Source: JACKDW01 sp964621785 (GTDB taxonomy: Bacteria > Myxococcota_A > Polyangia > Nannocystales > Nannocystaceae). From it: 64,000 bases of DNA. A program made the position numbers and the translations under genes. Numbering within the stretch: the stretch's first letter is position 1; every line of letters starts with the position of its first letter. The notes beneath the pieces were generated by a model. That model saw only the letters and a list, made by a program, of their open reading frames with translations, did not search any database and had not been told where the DNA came from. Below are positions 53,954-63,156 of this stretch, in pieces. The stretch spans positions 22,536-86,535 of the forward strand of contig CAZUPD010000017.1 of assembly GCA_964621785.1 (NCBI GenBank), read 5' to 3'.

Positions 53954-55750
53954 TTAATCGAAGTCCGGGAACAGCGAAACTTGCTGTGGCTCATCAGGCT
54001 CGGGCGTGGCTTGTTTTTGTAGGTTGGACTGAGGCCCAGTATTTGTATCACCAAATACCGCATCTGCTGGGTCCGCATCGTCAGCTTTGGGAGGTTGTGG
54101 GCGTGGCCAGGGTTTGCCGTAGACGTCTTGATACTCGGCTTCGGCCATGGCTTCGAGGGTCTCGCCGAGCTCACGCGGTGGACATGGCTGCTCCTCGGGG
54201 TTGTGGCGCTCGAGTCTCGGGGTACGCGGTGGCCATCCCCGCCGATTTCGTTGGTGATACACTTTTTTGGACCCACCCGGGTCGTCGAGTGGGAGCGGGC
54301 GCGGGAATGGACCACTGCGGGCCGCCTGTTTACCGGCGGGCGGGCTCTTGGCGAGTTGTGCCTGACCTACGGGACGACCTCCGAGAGCCTTGAGAGCTTC
54401 ATTGAGAGCATCTTCGTCGACGGTGATGGCCTCATCGTCGACGTCTTCGGTATCGCGGTGATCGAGGTTGAGCGTCGGTGGGTCATCAAAATCGTCGTCG
54501 TCCCAGTTTTGGTCGGCCTCGTGGGCGTCTTCAAATTCCTCCCACGGATCGTCGTCCTCGTCATCCTCTTCCCAACGTGGGGGGATTTTGGTCCGCGGGG
54601 GCGTTTGGGTTCGCGGGTGTGCGTGTTGCCAGAGCGGCCCGAGTGGCGCGCGTTCGCGGACAGGCCATTGCGCCGTCCATTGCGCTTCCTGTTCGACGAG
54701 CGCCTTGGCTGGTTTCCAGCCGGCAATTTTGAGTGCCATCGGTTCGATACGATCGTCGAAGCATTTGTTGGCGACGAGATCCTTGAGCCACTCTCCGGGG
54801 ATCGCCTCAAACCCGGAGGCAGCCCCTACGATCGCCCCGACCATTGCACCTGTTGTATCTGCATCTCCACCGAGGTTGACGGTGTCGACAATCGCGTCGA
54901 ACAGCGAGGTCGAGGCCAGGGAGAAGTACAGCGAAGTGATCACCGAAGCCACGCTGTACCCGGATGCGGCGTAGACCTTGCGATCGGCGGTTTCGTTGGC
55001 GATCGCTTCAATCGCCAGGATCACCTGTTTGCGCGGGAGGTCAAACTGCTCGAGGGCCCGCGACAGTGCGGACGAAAAGGTCGTGTCCGGCTCTTGCACG
55101 AGCCCGCGGTTGCGCAGGCGCGTAAACGTTTGACGCTCACAGGTGCGGACGTAGTCGAGGAGCTCCGGAAACGGATAGCTGTCGAGGGCACCATTTTCAA
55201 TTGCGTAGGCAACAATGTGGGCAACTGCAGCCGCGCTGGCGACCCCGCAGATATGGTGTTGCTTGACCAGGCTGATATCGATGACTTTGGTCAGCAGGGT
55301 GTCGGGATCGTCGGACCAAAACCACGCCGCCGGGGCGATCAACATGGCGTTGCCGTTGCCCGCGGAAGGCATCGACGCACTGTATAGATCTGTACCTTCG
55401 GCCAGTTTTTCAACCGTCGTGCGAAAGTTGGCTCCCGTGCCCCGGTGGTGGCCAAACCGACCGCGCTCGCGGGGTCCGTCGAGGTAGAGGTCGACCAAGA
55501 GTTGGGCAAAGAGCGGGGCGGGTTTTTGCGGATCAGCTAAGATCGCGTCACACAACGCGACCGTCTGTTGGCCGTCGTCGGAGTGTAGCCCGCGGGGTCG
55601 GCCGGTGGCCTCCATCATCGCCAGCACACCGAACTGACGTTTGATCCGCATCGGCGACCAACCCTCGACCGGACAGCCGAGAGCATCTCCGACGAGTAGA
55701 CCGTACAGAGATCCTTTAATCCGCGAGGTCCGAATATGTGTGTCGAGCAC
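53954..55750 (-). CDS. ADP-ribosylglycohydrolase (DraG family) with acidic tail
   Basis: The product has 598 residues from a GTG at 55750 (VLDTHIRTSRIKGSLYGLLVGDALG). Motifs of the DraG fold are present: GDALGCPVE, HSDDGQQTVAL (the D-D pair that binds the two metals) and GGDADTTGAMVGAI. It should remove ADP-ribose from a protein, nucleic acid or small molecule. The last 170 residues are unusual: an acidic stretch (EEDDEDDDPWEEFEDAHE) with Pro/Arg-rich sequence, probably disordered. It is the first gene of an apparent operon with a dipeptide epimerase and a permease. Palindrome copy at 54854. Confidence 0.85.
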   Translation of the reverse strand: MLDTHIRTSRIKGSLYGLLVGDALGCPVEGWSPMRIKRQFGVLAMMEATGRPRGLHSDDGQQTVALCDAILADPQKPAPLFAQLLVDLYLDGPRERGRFGHHRGTGANFRTTVEKLAEGTDLYSASMPSAGNGNAMLIAPAAWFWSDDPDTLLTKVIDISLVKQHHICGVASAAAVAHIVAYAIENGALDSYPFPELLDYVRTCERQTFTRLRNRGLVQEPDTTFSSALSRALEQFDLPRKQVILAIEAIANETADRKVYAASGYSVASVITSLYFSLASTSLFDAIVDTVNLGGDADTTGAMVGAIVGAASGFEAIPGEWLKDLVANKCFDDRIEPMALKIAGWKPAKALVEQEAQWTAQWPVRERAPLGPLWQHAHPRTQTPPRTKIPPRWEEDDEDDDPWEEFEDAHEADQNWDDDDFDDPPTLNLDHRDTEDVDDEAITVDEDALNEALKALGGRPVGQAQLAKSPPAGKQAARSGPFPRPLPLDDPGGSKKVYHQRNRRGWPPRTPRLERHNPEEQPCPPRELGETLEAMAEAEYQDVYGKPWPRPQPPKADDADPADAVFGDTNTGPQSNLQKQATPEPDEPQQVSLFPDFD

Positions 55751-56128
55751 CTTCCGGTTGTACCAGCGGTTGCGGGGTCGGGGTGACCGAAAGTTCCAAA
55801 ACCGCGGATTTTCTCGTTGGTCGGCAGGGTGAGCGGGGGAAGGTTGCAGTTTGGGGCCGGCACGGTCGACAGTCGCGCGAAGACTTGCGTCGTTTGCCAA
55901 GTACGATTTTTTCCGCCGACGCCAGCTTTGTGCACGCACGATCTCGTGAGTCGCTATCCCAGGCTTGGGCATTCGGGGACAACGTTTTGCCGAAGTTCAG
56001 GCACAAGATGTGTACAGCCACGGAGATCACGCGGTCTTTGAGGGCTGTGCCACGGGACAATGGGTTGTTGGTGAGGCGAGAAAAATTCACGGGCAGGCGA
56101 TAGCTTTTACATACACAGGCGCAGCGAG
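55751..56128. other. Divergent intergenic region, no gene recognised
   Basis: About 378 bp between the DraG-like operon and kinase-ATPase 3. The part next to the DraG-like start (55788-55818) resembles 20372-20403 (see findings). A near-copy of the palindrome (TTTACATACA) lies at 56106. Promoters in both directions are expected. Confidence 0.45.
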
Positions 56129-59100
56129 GTGGCATACTCGCCGACGGTGTCTGCAGACGATTCGGCCGCAACTGTTTATGCAAAAAAACCGGTGGTAACG
56201 GTGCTCAGTCACCGTGCCGATACAACCCCTCCCATGCTCGGTCGCTACGAGCTCACCCGGCGGCTCGGCTCCGGGGGCACTGGAGTTGTCTATGCATCGA
56301 TCGACCGCAAGCACGGGCATACCGTCGCCCTCAAAACCCTGCGGGCGCTCGACGCCAGCGGGCTGTACCGGCTGAAAAACGAGTTTCGCCGGGCGGCCGA
56401 CCTCAACCACCAAAACCTCGTCTCCCTCTACGAACTCGAATCTCACCGCGGGCAGTGGTTTTTGACCATGGAGTACATCGAGGGTTGTGCGTTTGCCGAG
56501 TACGTCCGCGGCGAACCGACGGCGGACCCTTCCAAACCGCTGCCCCACGATCAACCGCGCGCCGTTTCGGTACCCGATCCACAGCGACTTCGGGCCGCGT
56601 TTCGCCAACTCGTCGAAGGGGTGGTGACACTCCACAACGCCGGTTTGCTGCATCGCGACATCAAGTCGACCAACGTGTTGGTGACGACCAAGGGGAGGGT
56701 TGTCGTCCTCGACTTTGGCCTCGCCAGCGAGCCCGACCACACGCGGTGGGCCGAGCAGACAGCCGAGGAAGAGCTGCTCGGTACACCTGCCTATATGGCA
56801 CCCGAACAGGCGGCCGGTGTAGCTGCAAGTGAAGCGAGCGATTGGTATGCAGTTGGCGTGATGTTGTATGAGGCGCTCACCGGCACCCTGCCGTACACCG
56901 GGACGGCCCTGCGGGTCCTCACTGCGAAGCAACAGTACGACATCCCGCCATTTACCGACATTCCCGAGGAGCTCCGGGGCCTGTGCTCAGTGTGTCGGCG
57001 GTTGCTCGACCGCGATCCGTTGAAGCGCCCGCCAGGTGTGGTGCTCTTGGAAATTGTCCGTCGGTTCGACGCCCTGGCGCGACCGGTACGGACCGGTTCC
57101 GGCGCCCTTCCGAGTCCGCAAGCGGTTGCCAAGCGGGTCGCGTTTGTCGGTCGCAGCCACGAACTGCGAATCCTGCGACGCGCGCGTCAACAAGTCGAAC
57201 GCCGCCGCGAACCGAAGTGTATCTACATCCACGGCCGTTCGGGTATCGGCAAGTCGGCCCTAGTCGAGCACTTCATCGCGGATGTTTGCAAGGATGCCAG
57301 CGATACCGTGGTCCTGAGCGGCCGCTGTTTTGAACGCGAGTCGGTGCCCTACAAGGCGTTTGATAGCGTGATCGACTCGCTCACACACTACCTGCGGCGG
57401 TTGCCGAAACTCGAGGTCGCAGCTTTGATGCCGCGCGACATCCATGCGTTGGTCCGTATGTTCCCGGTGCTCGACCGGGTGAGCACCGTGGCCGAAGCTC
57501 CGCGGCGCACGTTTGAGGTCCCCGATCAACGCGAGTTGCGGCGACGGGCGTTCCGCGGGCTCAAGGAACTCCTGGCCCGGGTCTCCGACCGCCATCCGTT
57601 AATTTTGTACATCGGCGATCTGCAGTGGGGCGACGAGGACAGTGCCCGGCTTTTGTGGGACCTGCTGACACCGCCCCATGCTCCGGCGCTGTTGATGGTG
57701 GCGACCTACCGCACCGACGAGGTCGACAACTCGCCGATGTTGCAGGTGCTGCACAGGTTACATGCGCATACAAATGCTTCGATGCGGGCGACCCAGCAGG
57801 TCCTCGAGTTGATGCCACTCAACCCAGCGCTGGCCCGCGAGCTCGCACTTTCGCGGATGGCCCAGGCCGGGCCCGAGGCCGAGGCACGGGCCGAGCGTAT
57901 CGCCGCAGAATCCGAGGGCTCACCTCTGTTTGTCGAAGAATTGGTCCGCTACAGCCAGCCCCACCTCGGCGCACTGCGTGCCGGCGAGACGCTCCAAGAA
58001 GACCCGCGGGCAACTTCAGAGGACATCTCGTTTGAGCATGTGGTCGCGGCCCGTGTCGCCGGGCTCGACGAGACGACGCGGATGCTGCTCGAGGTGATCG
58101 CCGTGGCCGGGCGACCGCTGAGGCGTATGTTTGCGATCCGGGCACTCGACCACATCGAGTCCGGTAGTGTCGAAGCCGCGCGCAAGGGTCTCGAGCAGTT
58201 GCGCGTCGGTCACCTGATCCGCGGGCACGGGCGCGGTGATGCAATGGTTGTCGAGTGCTACCACGACAGGGTGCGGGAGTCGGTACTCAAGGGCCTGCAC
58301 GAAGATATGCGCGTGACGTGTCACCGCGTCCTCGCCGAGATCTACGCCGCGGAGTCAGAGCCCGATCACGAGGTTTTGACCCGTCACTATCAAGGGTGCG
58401 GCAACCTCGAGCGTGCAGGTCGACACGCGTACCTGGCTGCCCAAAGGGCATTTGCAGCCCTTGCATTTACACAGTCCGCTGCCTTGTACGCCAAGGCACG
58501 TGTCCTCGGCAAACACGATCGTACTGCCCGTCGCGAACTGTTGCGTCTACAAGCAGAATCACTCGCACTCGCCGGGCGGGGTGGGAATGCTGCTCCGTTG
58601 TATTTACAAGCGACGGAAGGGCTGCGCCACAAAGATGGCGACGACCCTGGGCAACAGGAAAGCGAGTTGCGGTGGTATGTTCTCGGGTTGCGCCGGCGGG
58701 CAGCCGAACAATTTTTGATCAGCGGGCGGGTCGACGAAGGTGTACGGATCCTGCGTCCACTGCTCGTGCAAGTGGGTCTGAACTACCCAAAAACGCCGGA
58801 GCATGCCCAGGCTTCGATCCTCGAGTCGACCACGGCCCTGAGTCTGCGCGGGATCACCTTTCAAGGATCGGACACGAGCGAAGACCGTGAAGTCCGTGAG
58901 CGTCTGCGGCTGTGTTGGACGGCAGGCAAGGGACTGGGGTTTATCGACCCGATCCGCGGCTATAGTTTTTTCCTCAAGAGCCTGCGACTCGCCCTCAAAC
59001 TCGGCGACGCGAGTGCGGTCGCCCGTGGGTTGGCGACCGTCGGCATGTTGATGATGAGTCGCGGCGGCAACCACGTGATCGAGCGGGGAAAAATGTTTGT

Positions 59101-60049
59101 ACAACAAGCCCGCAAGATCGCCGAGGCGCGCGACGAACCCTACCTCAACGGGTTTACACAGGTCATCGCGGGGATCGGCGAGCTCACGCTCGGACACTGG
59201 AAGGCCGCACGCGAGCAGATCGACGGAGGATTGCAGATCCTCCAGGACCGCTGCGCCGGGGTGATTTGGGAATGTTCGATCGGCCAGATGGCGGCGATGC
59301 GAGCCCAGTTGACGATGGGAGAGTTGGAGGGGGTGGTCGCGCGTGCCCACACGCTCCAACGCCAGGCCGAGGCACACGGTGACCTCTATGCCGATGTGTG
59401 GGCGAGCCTGTTTTCCGCCCTGCCAATGCTCGCTGCCGACGACCCCGCGGGGATGCGGGCCCGCGTGCATCAGACGATCGGAAGATGGTCCCAGGACGGG
59501 TTTCACTTTCAACACATGTTGGCGCTGGTACTCGAGGTCTATTGCGACCTCTACGAGGGCCGTGGCGTGCGGGCGTCACAGCGGATCGAAGATGCGTGGT
59601 CGAGGGTCGAAACCTCGAAGATCCTGCGGTGGCAGTTTTTACGGGTGTTTGGTTTGCACGCCCGGGCGATCGCAGCGATTGCAGCAGCCCGTGCCGAGCC
59701 CGAGCGGGCGCCCCTCCACCTCGACCGCGCCAGCAGTTACGCGAAGGCGTTGGAAGATGGGCAATCCACGCGCCACGATGCGACAGCTGTCGCCGGACTC
59801 ATCCGAGCAGGGATCGCGGCGGCACACGGACGTCGTGGCGCTGCGTTGGCCGGGCTCGACCGTGCACACAAGGATTTTGAAGCCGCACAAATGTATCTAC
59901 ATGCAGCCTGCACGACCCGGCGGATGGGTGAACTCGTCGGCGGCAGCGAGGGCCGTGAGCTGATCGATCGCGCCGACTGCTACATGGCCCGCAACGGGGT
60001 GACCCGGCCGGCAAAATGGGTTGACGTGTACACCGCGAGCTGTGAGTGA
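56129..60049 (+). CDS. Ser/Thr protein kinase fused to AAA-type ATPase and helical-repeat region (kinase-ATPase 3)
   Basis: The product has 1306 residues from a GTG. Kinase: glycine loop GSGGTGVVYAS (47-57), VALK, HRDIKSTN (175-182), DFGLASE (195-201), PAYMAPEQA; active-site residues are complete. ATPase: Walker A GRSGIGKS (369-376) and Walker B LILYIGDLQWGD, in which an Asp of the usual IDD pair is replaced by Gly (IGD), so ATP hydrolysis may be weakened. The rest is helical repeats as in the two paralogues. It contains five palindrome copies (56818, 57218, 58462, 58599, 59892), one directly upstream of Walker A. The small gene at 60126 follows on the same strand. Confidence 0.9.
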   Translation: MAYSPTVSADDSAATVYAKKPVVTVLSHRADTTPPMLGRYELTRRLGSGGTGVVYASIDRKHGHTVALKTLRALDASGLYRLKNEFRRAADLNHQNLVSLYELESHRGQWFLTMEYIEGCAFAEYVRGEPTADPSKPLPHDQPRAVSVPDPQRLRAAFRQLVEGVVTLHNAGLLHRDIKSTNVLVTTKGRVVVLDFGLASEPDHTRWAEQTAEEELLGTPAYMAPEQAAGVAASEASDWYAVGVMLYEALTGTLPYTGTALRVLTAKQQYDIPPFTDIPEELRGLCSVCRRLLDRDPLKRPPGVVLLEIVRRFDALARPVRTGSGALPSPQAVAKRVAFVGRSHELRILRRARQQVERRREPKCIYIHGRSGIGKSALVEHFIADVCKDASDTVVLSGRCFERESVPYKAFDSVIDSLTHYLRRLPKLEVAALMPRDIHALVRMFPVLDRVSTVAEAPRRTFEVPDQRELRRRAFRGLKELLARVSDRHPLILYIGDLQWGDEDSARLLWDLLTPPHAPALLMVATYRTDEVDNSPMLQVLHRLHAHTNASMRATQQVLELMPLNPALARELALSRMAQAGPEAEARAERIAAESEGSPLFVEELVRYSQPHLGALRAGETLQEDPRATSEDISFEHVVAARVAGLDETTRMLLEVIAVAGRPLRRMFAIRALDHIESGSVEAARKGLEQLRVGHLIRGHGRGDAMVVECYHDRVRESVLKGLHEDMRVTCHRVLAEIYAAESEPDHEVLTRHYQGCGNLERAGRHAYLAAQRAFAALAFTQSAALYAKARVLGKHDRTARRELLRLQAESLALAGRGGNAAPLYLQATEGLRHKDGDDPGQQESELRWYVLGLRRRAAEQFLISGRVDEGVRILRPLLVQVGLNYPKTPEHAQASILESTTALSLRGITFQGSDTSEDREVRERLRLCWTAGKGLGFIDPIRGYSFFLKSLRLALKLGDASAVARGLATVGMLMMSRGGNHVIERGKMFVQQARKIAEARDEPYLNGFTQVIAGIGELTLGHWKAAREQIDGGLQILQDRCAGVIWECSIGQMAAMRAQLTMGELEGVVARAHTLQRQAEAHGDLYADVWASLFSALPMLAADDPAGMRARVHQTIGRWSQDGFHFQHMLALVLEVYCDLYEGRGVRASQRIEDAWSRVETSKILRWQFLRVFGLHARAIAAIAAARAEPERAPLHLDRASSYAKALEDGQSTRHDATAVAGLIRAGIAAAHGRRGAALAGLDRAHKDFEAAQMYLHAACTTRRMGELVGGSEGRELIDRADCYMARNGVTRPAKWVDVYTASCE

Positions 60050-60125
60050 CCGCGGCCGAGTCGGGCGAGCAAGTTGATCGACGTGAGAACCGGGTTGCGG
60101 TGCTACCATCCCCGGGGGCACAGAC

Positions 60126-60635
60126 ATGGCAATTTCGGAAGGTCTCGACAAACTCGGGAAAGCGGCGCGACGGCTCAACAAGAGTTCTGACCGGCTCGTG
60201 CAGTTGGTTCGCGCGATCGACCAAGCCCTCGGACGACTCAACCTCGAAGTCGACTATGTCGGATCGCGTCCGGTCGCCGAGCATGCGACGACTGATGCCC
60301 ACAACAAACGCACGATCGAACTCGCCTACCTCGGCTATCTCCAAGTTCAAGGGAAGCATCAGCTGGCGATCAAGACCATCAAGATCCACGAGAGTCGGGC
60401 GGCGACGTCCGAGACCGACGGGGGGACGGTGCGTTCGCTGTTGCAGGCTCCGCGGGGCTTGTTGCACGCCGCAGTTGACCACCTGCCGGATTTAGTCGGG
60501 GCGTTGTCACAACAGGTCTGGGACCTCGTCAACCAGGTCGAGCGACGTTGCCAGATCGCGCGCGACCTGTTGACCGACCTCGAATCGCTCGAGGCGATGA
60601 CTTCGGGCGCCTGGAAAGTATCCGACGAAGCCTGA
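60126..60635 (+). CDS. Small helical protein of unknown function
   Basis: The product has 169 residues. It is charged and nearly all helical, with a leucine-rich heptad-like stretch at both ends (LDKLGKAARRLNKSSDRL and VWDLVNQVERRCQIARDLL), suggesting a coiled coil or small helical bundle. No membrane helix, signal or known domain is seen. It starts 77 bp after kinase-ATPase 3, so it may be in the same transcript and could be a partner of the kinase (inference). Confidence 0.65.
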   Translation: MAISEGLDKLGKAARRLNKSSDRLVQLVRAIDQALGRLNLEVDYVGSRPVAEHATTDAHNKRTIELAYLGYLQVQGKHQLAIKTIKIHESRAATSETDGGTVRSLLQAPRGLLHAAVDHLPDLVGALSQQVWDLVNQVERRCQIARDLLTDLESLEAMTSGAWKVSDEA

Positions 60636-60844
60636 GTGGTGACCTCAACCTCGGACGGCGCTGCGAACAGAGCGTCCGGGTAGATGCCTCGGATTCGACA
60701 CGCGAGAAAAACCACAGACCGAACCGGGAGCAACCTGCGGGTTCCCGAAAACCGCCTCTCCTGGTGGTCAAGCAGGATATTGAGGGGGTGTAGCGAGAAA
60801 TCCCGGGGCTGCTCGCTCGCGCTGTCGTGATACAACCGGCCCCT

Positions 60845-62884
60845 ATGTCTAAGCGGGTTCTCGTCACAGCAGCCCTGACCTACGCCAACGGATCGCCCCA
60901 CATCGGGCACCTTCTAGAGGCGATTCAGACCGACGTCTACGTGCGTGCGCGCAAGCTCGCCGGTGAGGATGTCGTATTTATGTGGGCGGCCGACACCCAT
61001 GGAACACCGATCCAGATCAAGGCGCGCAACGAGGGGATTACGCCCGAAGAGTTGATCACCCGCACCCACGCCGATCATCTCGAGGTCTACCGCGCGTTCG
61101 ACCTCGGCTTTGACATCTACCATACGACCCACTCAGAAGAGACGCGGACCCACACCGAACGAATCTTCAAGGCACTCGAGGTCGATGGAAGCGTCGAGAC
61201 CCGCGAGATCGATCAACTCTACTGTCCGAAAGACCAGATGTTCCTTCCTGACAGGTTTGTCAAAGGAACCTGTCCAAAGTGCAAGGCTCCCGATCAATAC
61301 GGAGACAACTGTGAGGTGTGCGGTGCAACCTACTCGCCGATCGAGATGAGTGAGCCAAAGTGTTCGCTGTGCGGCACCCGACCCGAGATCCGAGCCTCCA
61401 AACATTTGCTCGTCGCCCTCGGTCGGCACGATGCCTATCTCCGCACGTGGCTGGCAAAAGACGGACCGACCCAGTTGCAAGACTCGGTGCGTAACTACGT
61501 GATGAACTGGGTCGACAATGGCTTGCGCGATTGGGACATCAGCCGCGATGAGCCCTACTTCGGCTTTCCGATCCCCGGGTATCCGGGCAAATACTTCTAC
61601 GTGTGGTTTGACGCCCCGATCGGCTACATCGGTGCGACCCAAAAATGGTGTGACGACAACGCCAAGGACCTCGACAGCTACTGGCGGACCACGCCTGAAC
61701 ACACCGAAATCGTCCACGTCATCGGCAAGGACATCAAATACTTCCACTGCCTGTTTTGGCCGGCGATGCTGCGAGCTGCCGGCTACACTGCGCCGAGTCG
61801 TGTGCAGGTACATGGATGGCTGACGATCAACGGCGAAAAAATGTCCAAGTCGCGCGGGCGGTTTATCGGCGGGCGTGCCTACCTAGAGCACTTGCCCCCG
61901 TCCTACCTGCGCTACTACCTCGCCGCCAAGCTCGGAGCCGACGAGGACGACCTCGACTTCAGCTTTGAGGACTTCGTCAACCGGGTCAACGCCGACCTGG
62001 TCAAAAAGGCAGCCAACCTGGCGAGTCGCTGCATCAAGTTCATCGGTTCGCGCCTCGGCGGAAGTTTGGGAGAGCCTGCCGAAGACGCGGCCCAGCTGCT
62101 CACGACGGGAGTTCAGCGCGTCGGCGAAGCAGCCGAGTTGTTCGTCCAGTTCGAGTCGTCAAAAGCCCTGCGCAAGGCCATGGAGATCGCCGAGGATTTC
62201 AACCTCTATCTCACCGAGGCGGCTCCGTGGAAGTTGGCCAAGACCGACCCCGAACGCGCCCTCGCGATTTGTTCGGCGGGCGTGATGGCCAGCAAACTGA
62301 TCGCAGCGATCCTCAAGCCCGTGTTGCCGCGCTGGGCCGAGCAGGTCGAAGCGATGTTGGGGCTGGAAGATCCACTGACGTTTGCCAACGCCGGCGAGCC
62401 GTTGTCAGCAGGTCGCGCCCTCGGAGAATACGTCGCCCTCGCCGAGCGGGTCGACATCAAGAAACTCGATGCAATCTTGGAGGCGTCGGCCCCCAAACCA
62501 CCGCCAGAACCCGAGCCCGAGCGAAGCTTTGACTACGAGGTCGAACCATTGGCCAGCGAGACATCGATCGAAGCCTTCTTGCCGATCGACCTCCGAGTCG
62601 GCCAGGTCACCGCGTGCGAGGCGGTCAAAAAGTCAAAAAAACTCCTGCAATTAACAGTCGATTTGGGCCCGTTGGGCACACGCAACATCTTCAGCGGGAT
62701 CTCGCAGAGCTATACTCCCGAGGAGTTGATCGGCAAAAAAGTCGTTGTCTATGCAAATCTAAAACCGCGAAAGATGCGATTTGGCGTCAGCGAGGGGATG
62801 GTTTTGGCCGCGGGAAGCGACGACGCAGCGATCACGGTGCTCGAGCTCGACGATCGAGCGAAGCCGGGTGAGCGGATTACGTAG
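60845..62884 (+). CDS. metG: Methionyl-tRNA synthetase
   Basis: The product has 679 residues from the ATG at 60845; an upstream ATG at 60827 adds six unconserved residues. The class I HIGH motif (PHIGHL, about 19-22) and KMSKS (about 331-335) are present, and a zinc region has two CxxC-type pairs (CPKC, CEVC, then CSLC). The C-terminal 110 residues form the tRNA-binding domain seen in EMAP-II/Trbp111 (IDLRVGQVTACEAVKKSKKL to NLKPRKMRFGVSEGM). It charges tRNA-Met. A TGYANNTRCA copy lies at 61803. No T-box or other leader is seen in the 209 bp upstream. Confidence 0.95.
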   Translation: MSKRVLVTAALTYANGSPHIGHLLEAIQTDVYVRARKLAGEDVVFMWAADTHGTPIQIKARNEGITPEELITRTHADHLEVYRAFDLGFDIYHTTHSEETRTHTERIFKALEVDGSVETREIDQLYCPKDQMFLPDRFVKGTCPKCKAPDQYGDNCEVCGATYSPIEMSEPKCSLCGTRPEIRASKHLLVALGRHDAYLRTWLAKDGPTQLQDSVRNYVMNWVDNGLRDWDISRDEPYFGFPIPGYPGKYFYVWFDAPIGYIGATQKWCDDNAKDLDSYWRTTPEHTEIVHVIGKDIKYFHCLFWPAMLRAAGYTAPSRVQVHGWLTINGEKMSKSRGRFIGGRAYLEHLPPSYLRYYLAAKLGADEDDLDFSFEDFVNRVNADLVKKAANLASRCIKFIGSRLGGSLGEPAEDAAQLLTTGVQRVGEAAELFVQFESSKALRKAMEIAEDFNLYLTEAAPWKLAKTDPERALAICSAGVMASKLIAAILKPVLPRWAEQVEAMLGLEDPLTFANAGEPLSAGRALGEYVALAERVDIKKLDAILEASAPKPPPEPEPERSFDYEVEPLASETSIEAFLPIDLRVGQVTACEAVKKSKKLLQLTVDLGPLGTRNIFSGISQSYTPEELIGKKVVVYANLKPRKMRFGVSEGMVLAAGSDDAAITVLELDDRAKPGERIT

Positions 62885-63105
62885 CATCGTGTTGCACAAA
62901 TATCCCGCAGCTCGAGCCAGTCACGCGTTCGCCCATCAAGGATGTTACGGCGATACGGCGGTGCAGTTTTCGGGCATCTATATGCAGGCGTTCATCAGAC
63001 TAGAAATCCCGGGTTCGGATCATCAAAATCTCGGGGATGCAATCGACACACGATGGAACCGGGCTCACCGCGGGAGCTGTAGGTCGAGCACCAATCGACA
63101 AAAAC

Positions 63106-63137
63106 AAAGGGACGCCCGTGTATCCGGGTGTCCCTTT
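63106..63137 (-). terminator. Strong hairpin terminator after the secreted protein gene
   Basis: A 13-bp stem with one G.T pair (63106-63118 with 63125-63137) closes a 6-base loop. Read on the minus strand it is followed by TTTG and TTTTTG, 20 bp beyond the stop at 63157. Confidence 0.88.
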
Positions 63138-63156
63138 ATTCATAGCCTTAGACAGG

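Larger units (their letters stand above)
2859..61812. repeat. Dispersed 10-bp palindrome TGYANNTRCA, 43 exact copies
   Basis: Exact copies start at 2859, 3010, 3882, 5178, 5967, 10318, 10840, 11367, 14339, 14813, 15318, 16210, 18344, 20486, 21032, 21617, 22667, 22745, 27255, 30680, 31613, 32186, 36235, 37974, 38349, 38767, 39029, 40756, 42625, 43069, 45963, 48389, 49335, 51612, 51978, 52872, 54854, 56818, 57218, 58462, 58599, 59892 and 61803; each is 10 bp. The central two bases are free (13 different pairs seen). TGCA and TGTA half-sites mix freely. Seven copies are intergenic; the rest lie in genes. At about 60 percent GC an independent-base estimate gives roughly two copies in 64 kb. The count is by eye, so a few may be missed. 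Function unknown. Confidence 0.85.

Noticed and set aside
54037..54056. Perfect inverted repeat GTATTTG/CAAATAC inside the DraG-like gene tail
   Set aside because: It lies within coding sequence, 80 bp before the stop, and I see no regulator or terminator logic; noted only.
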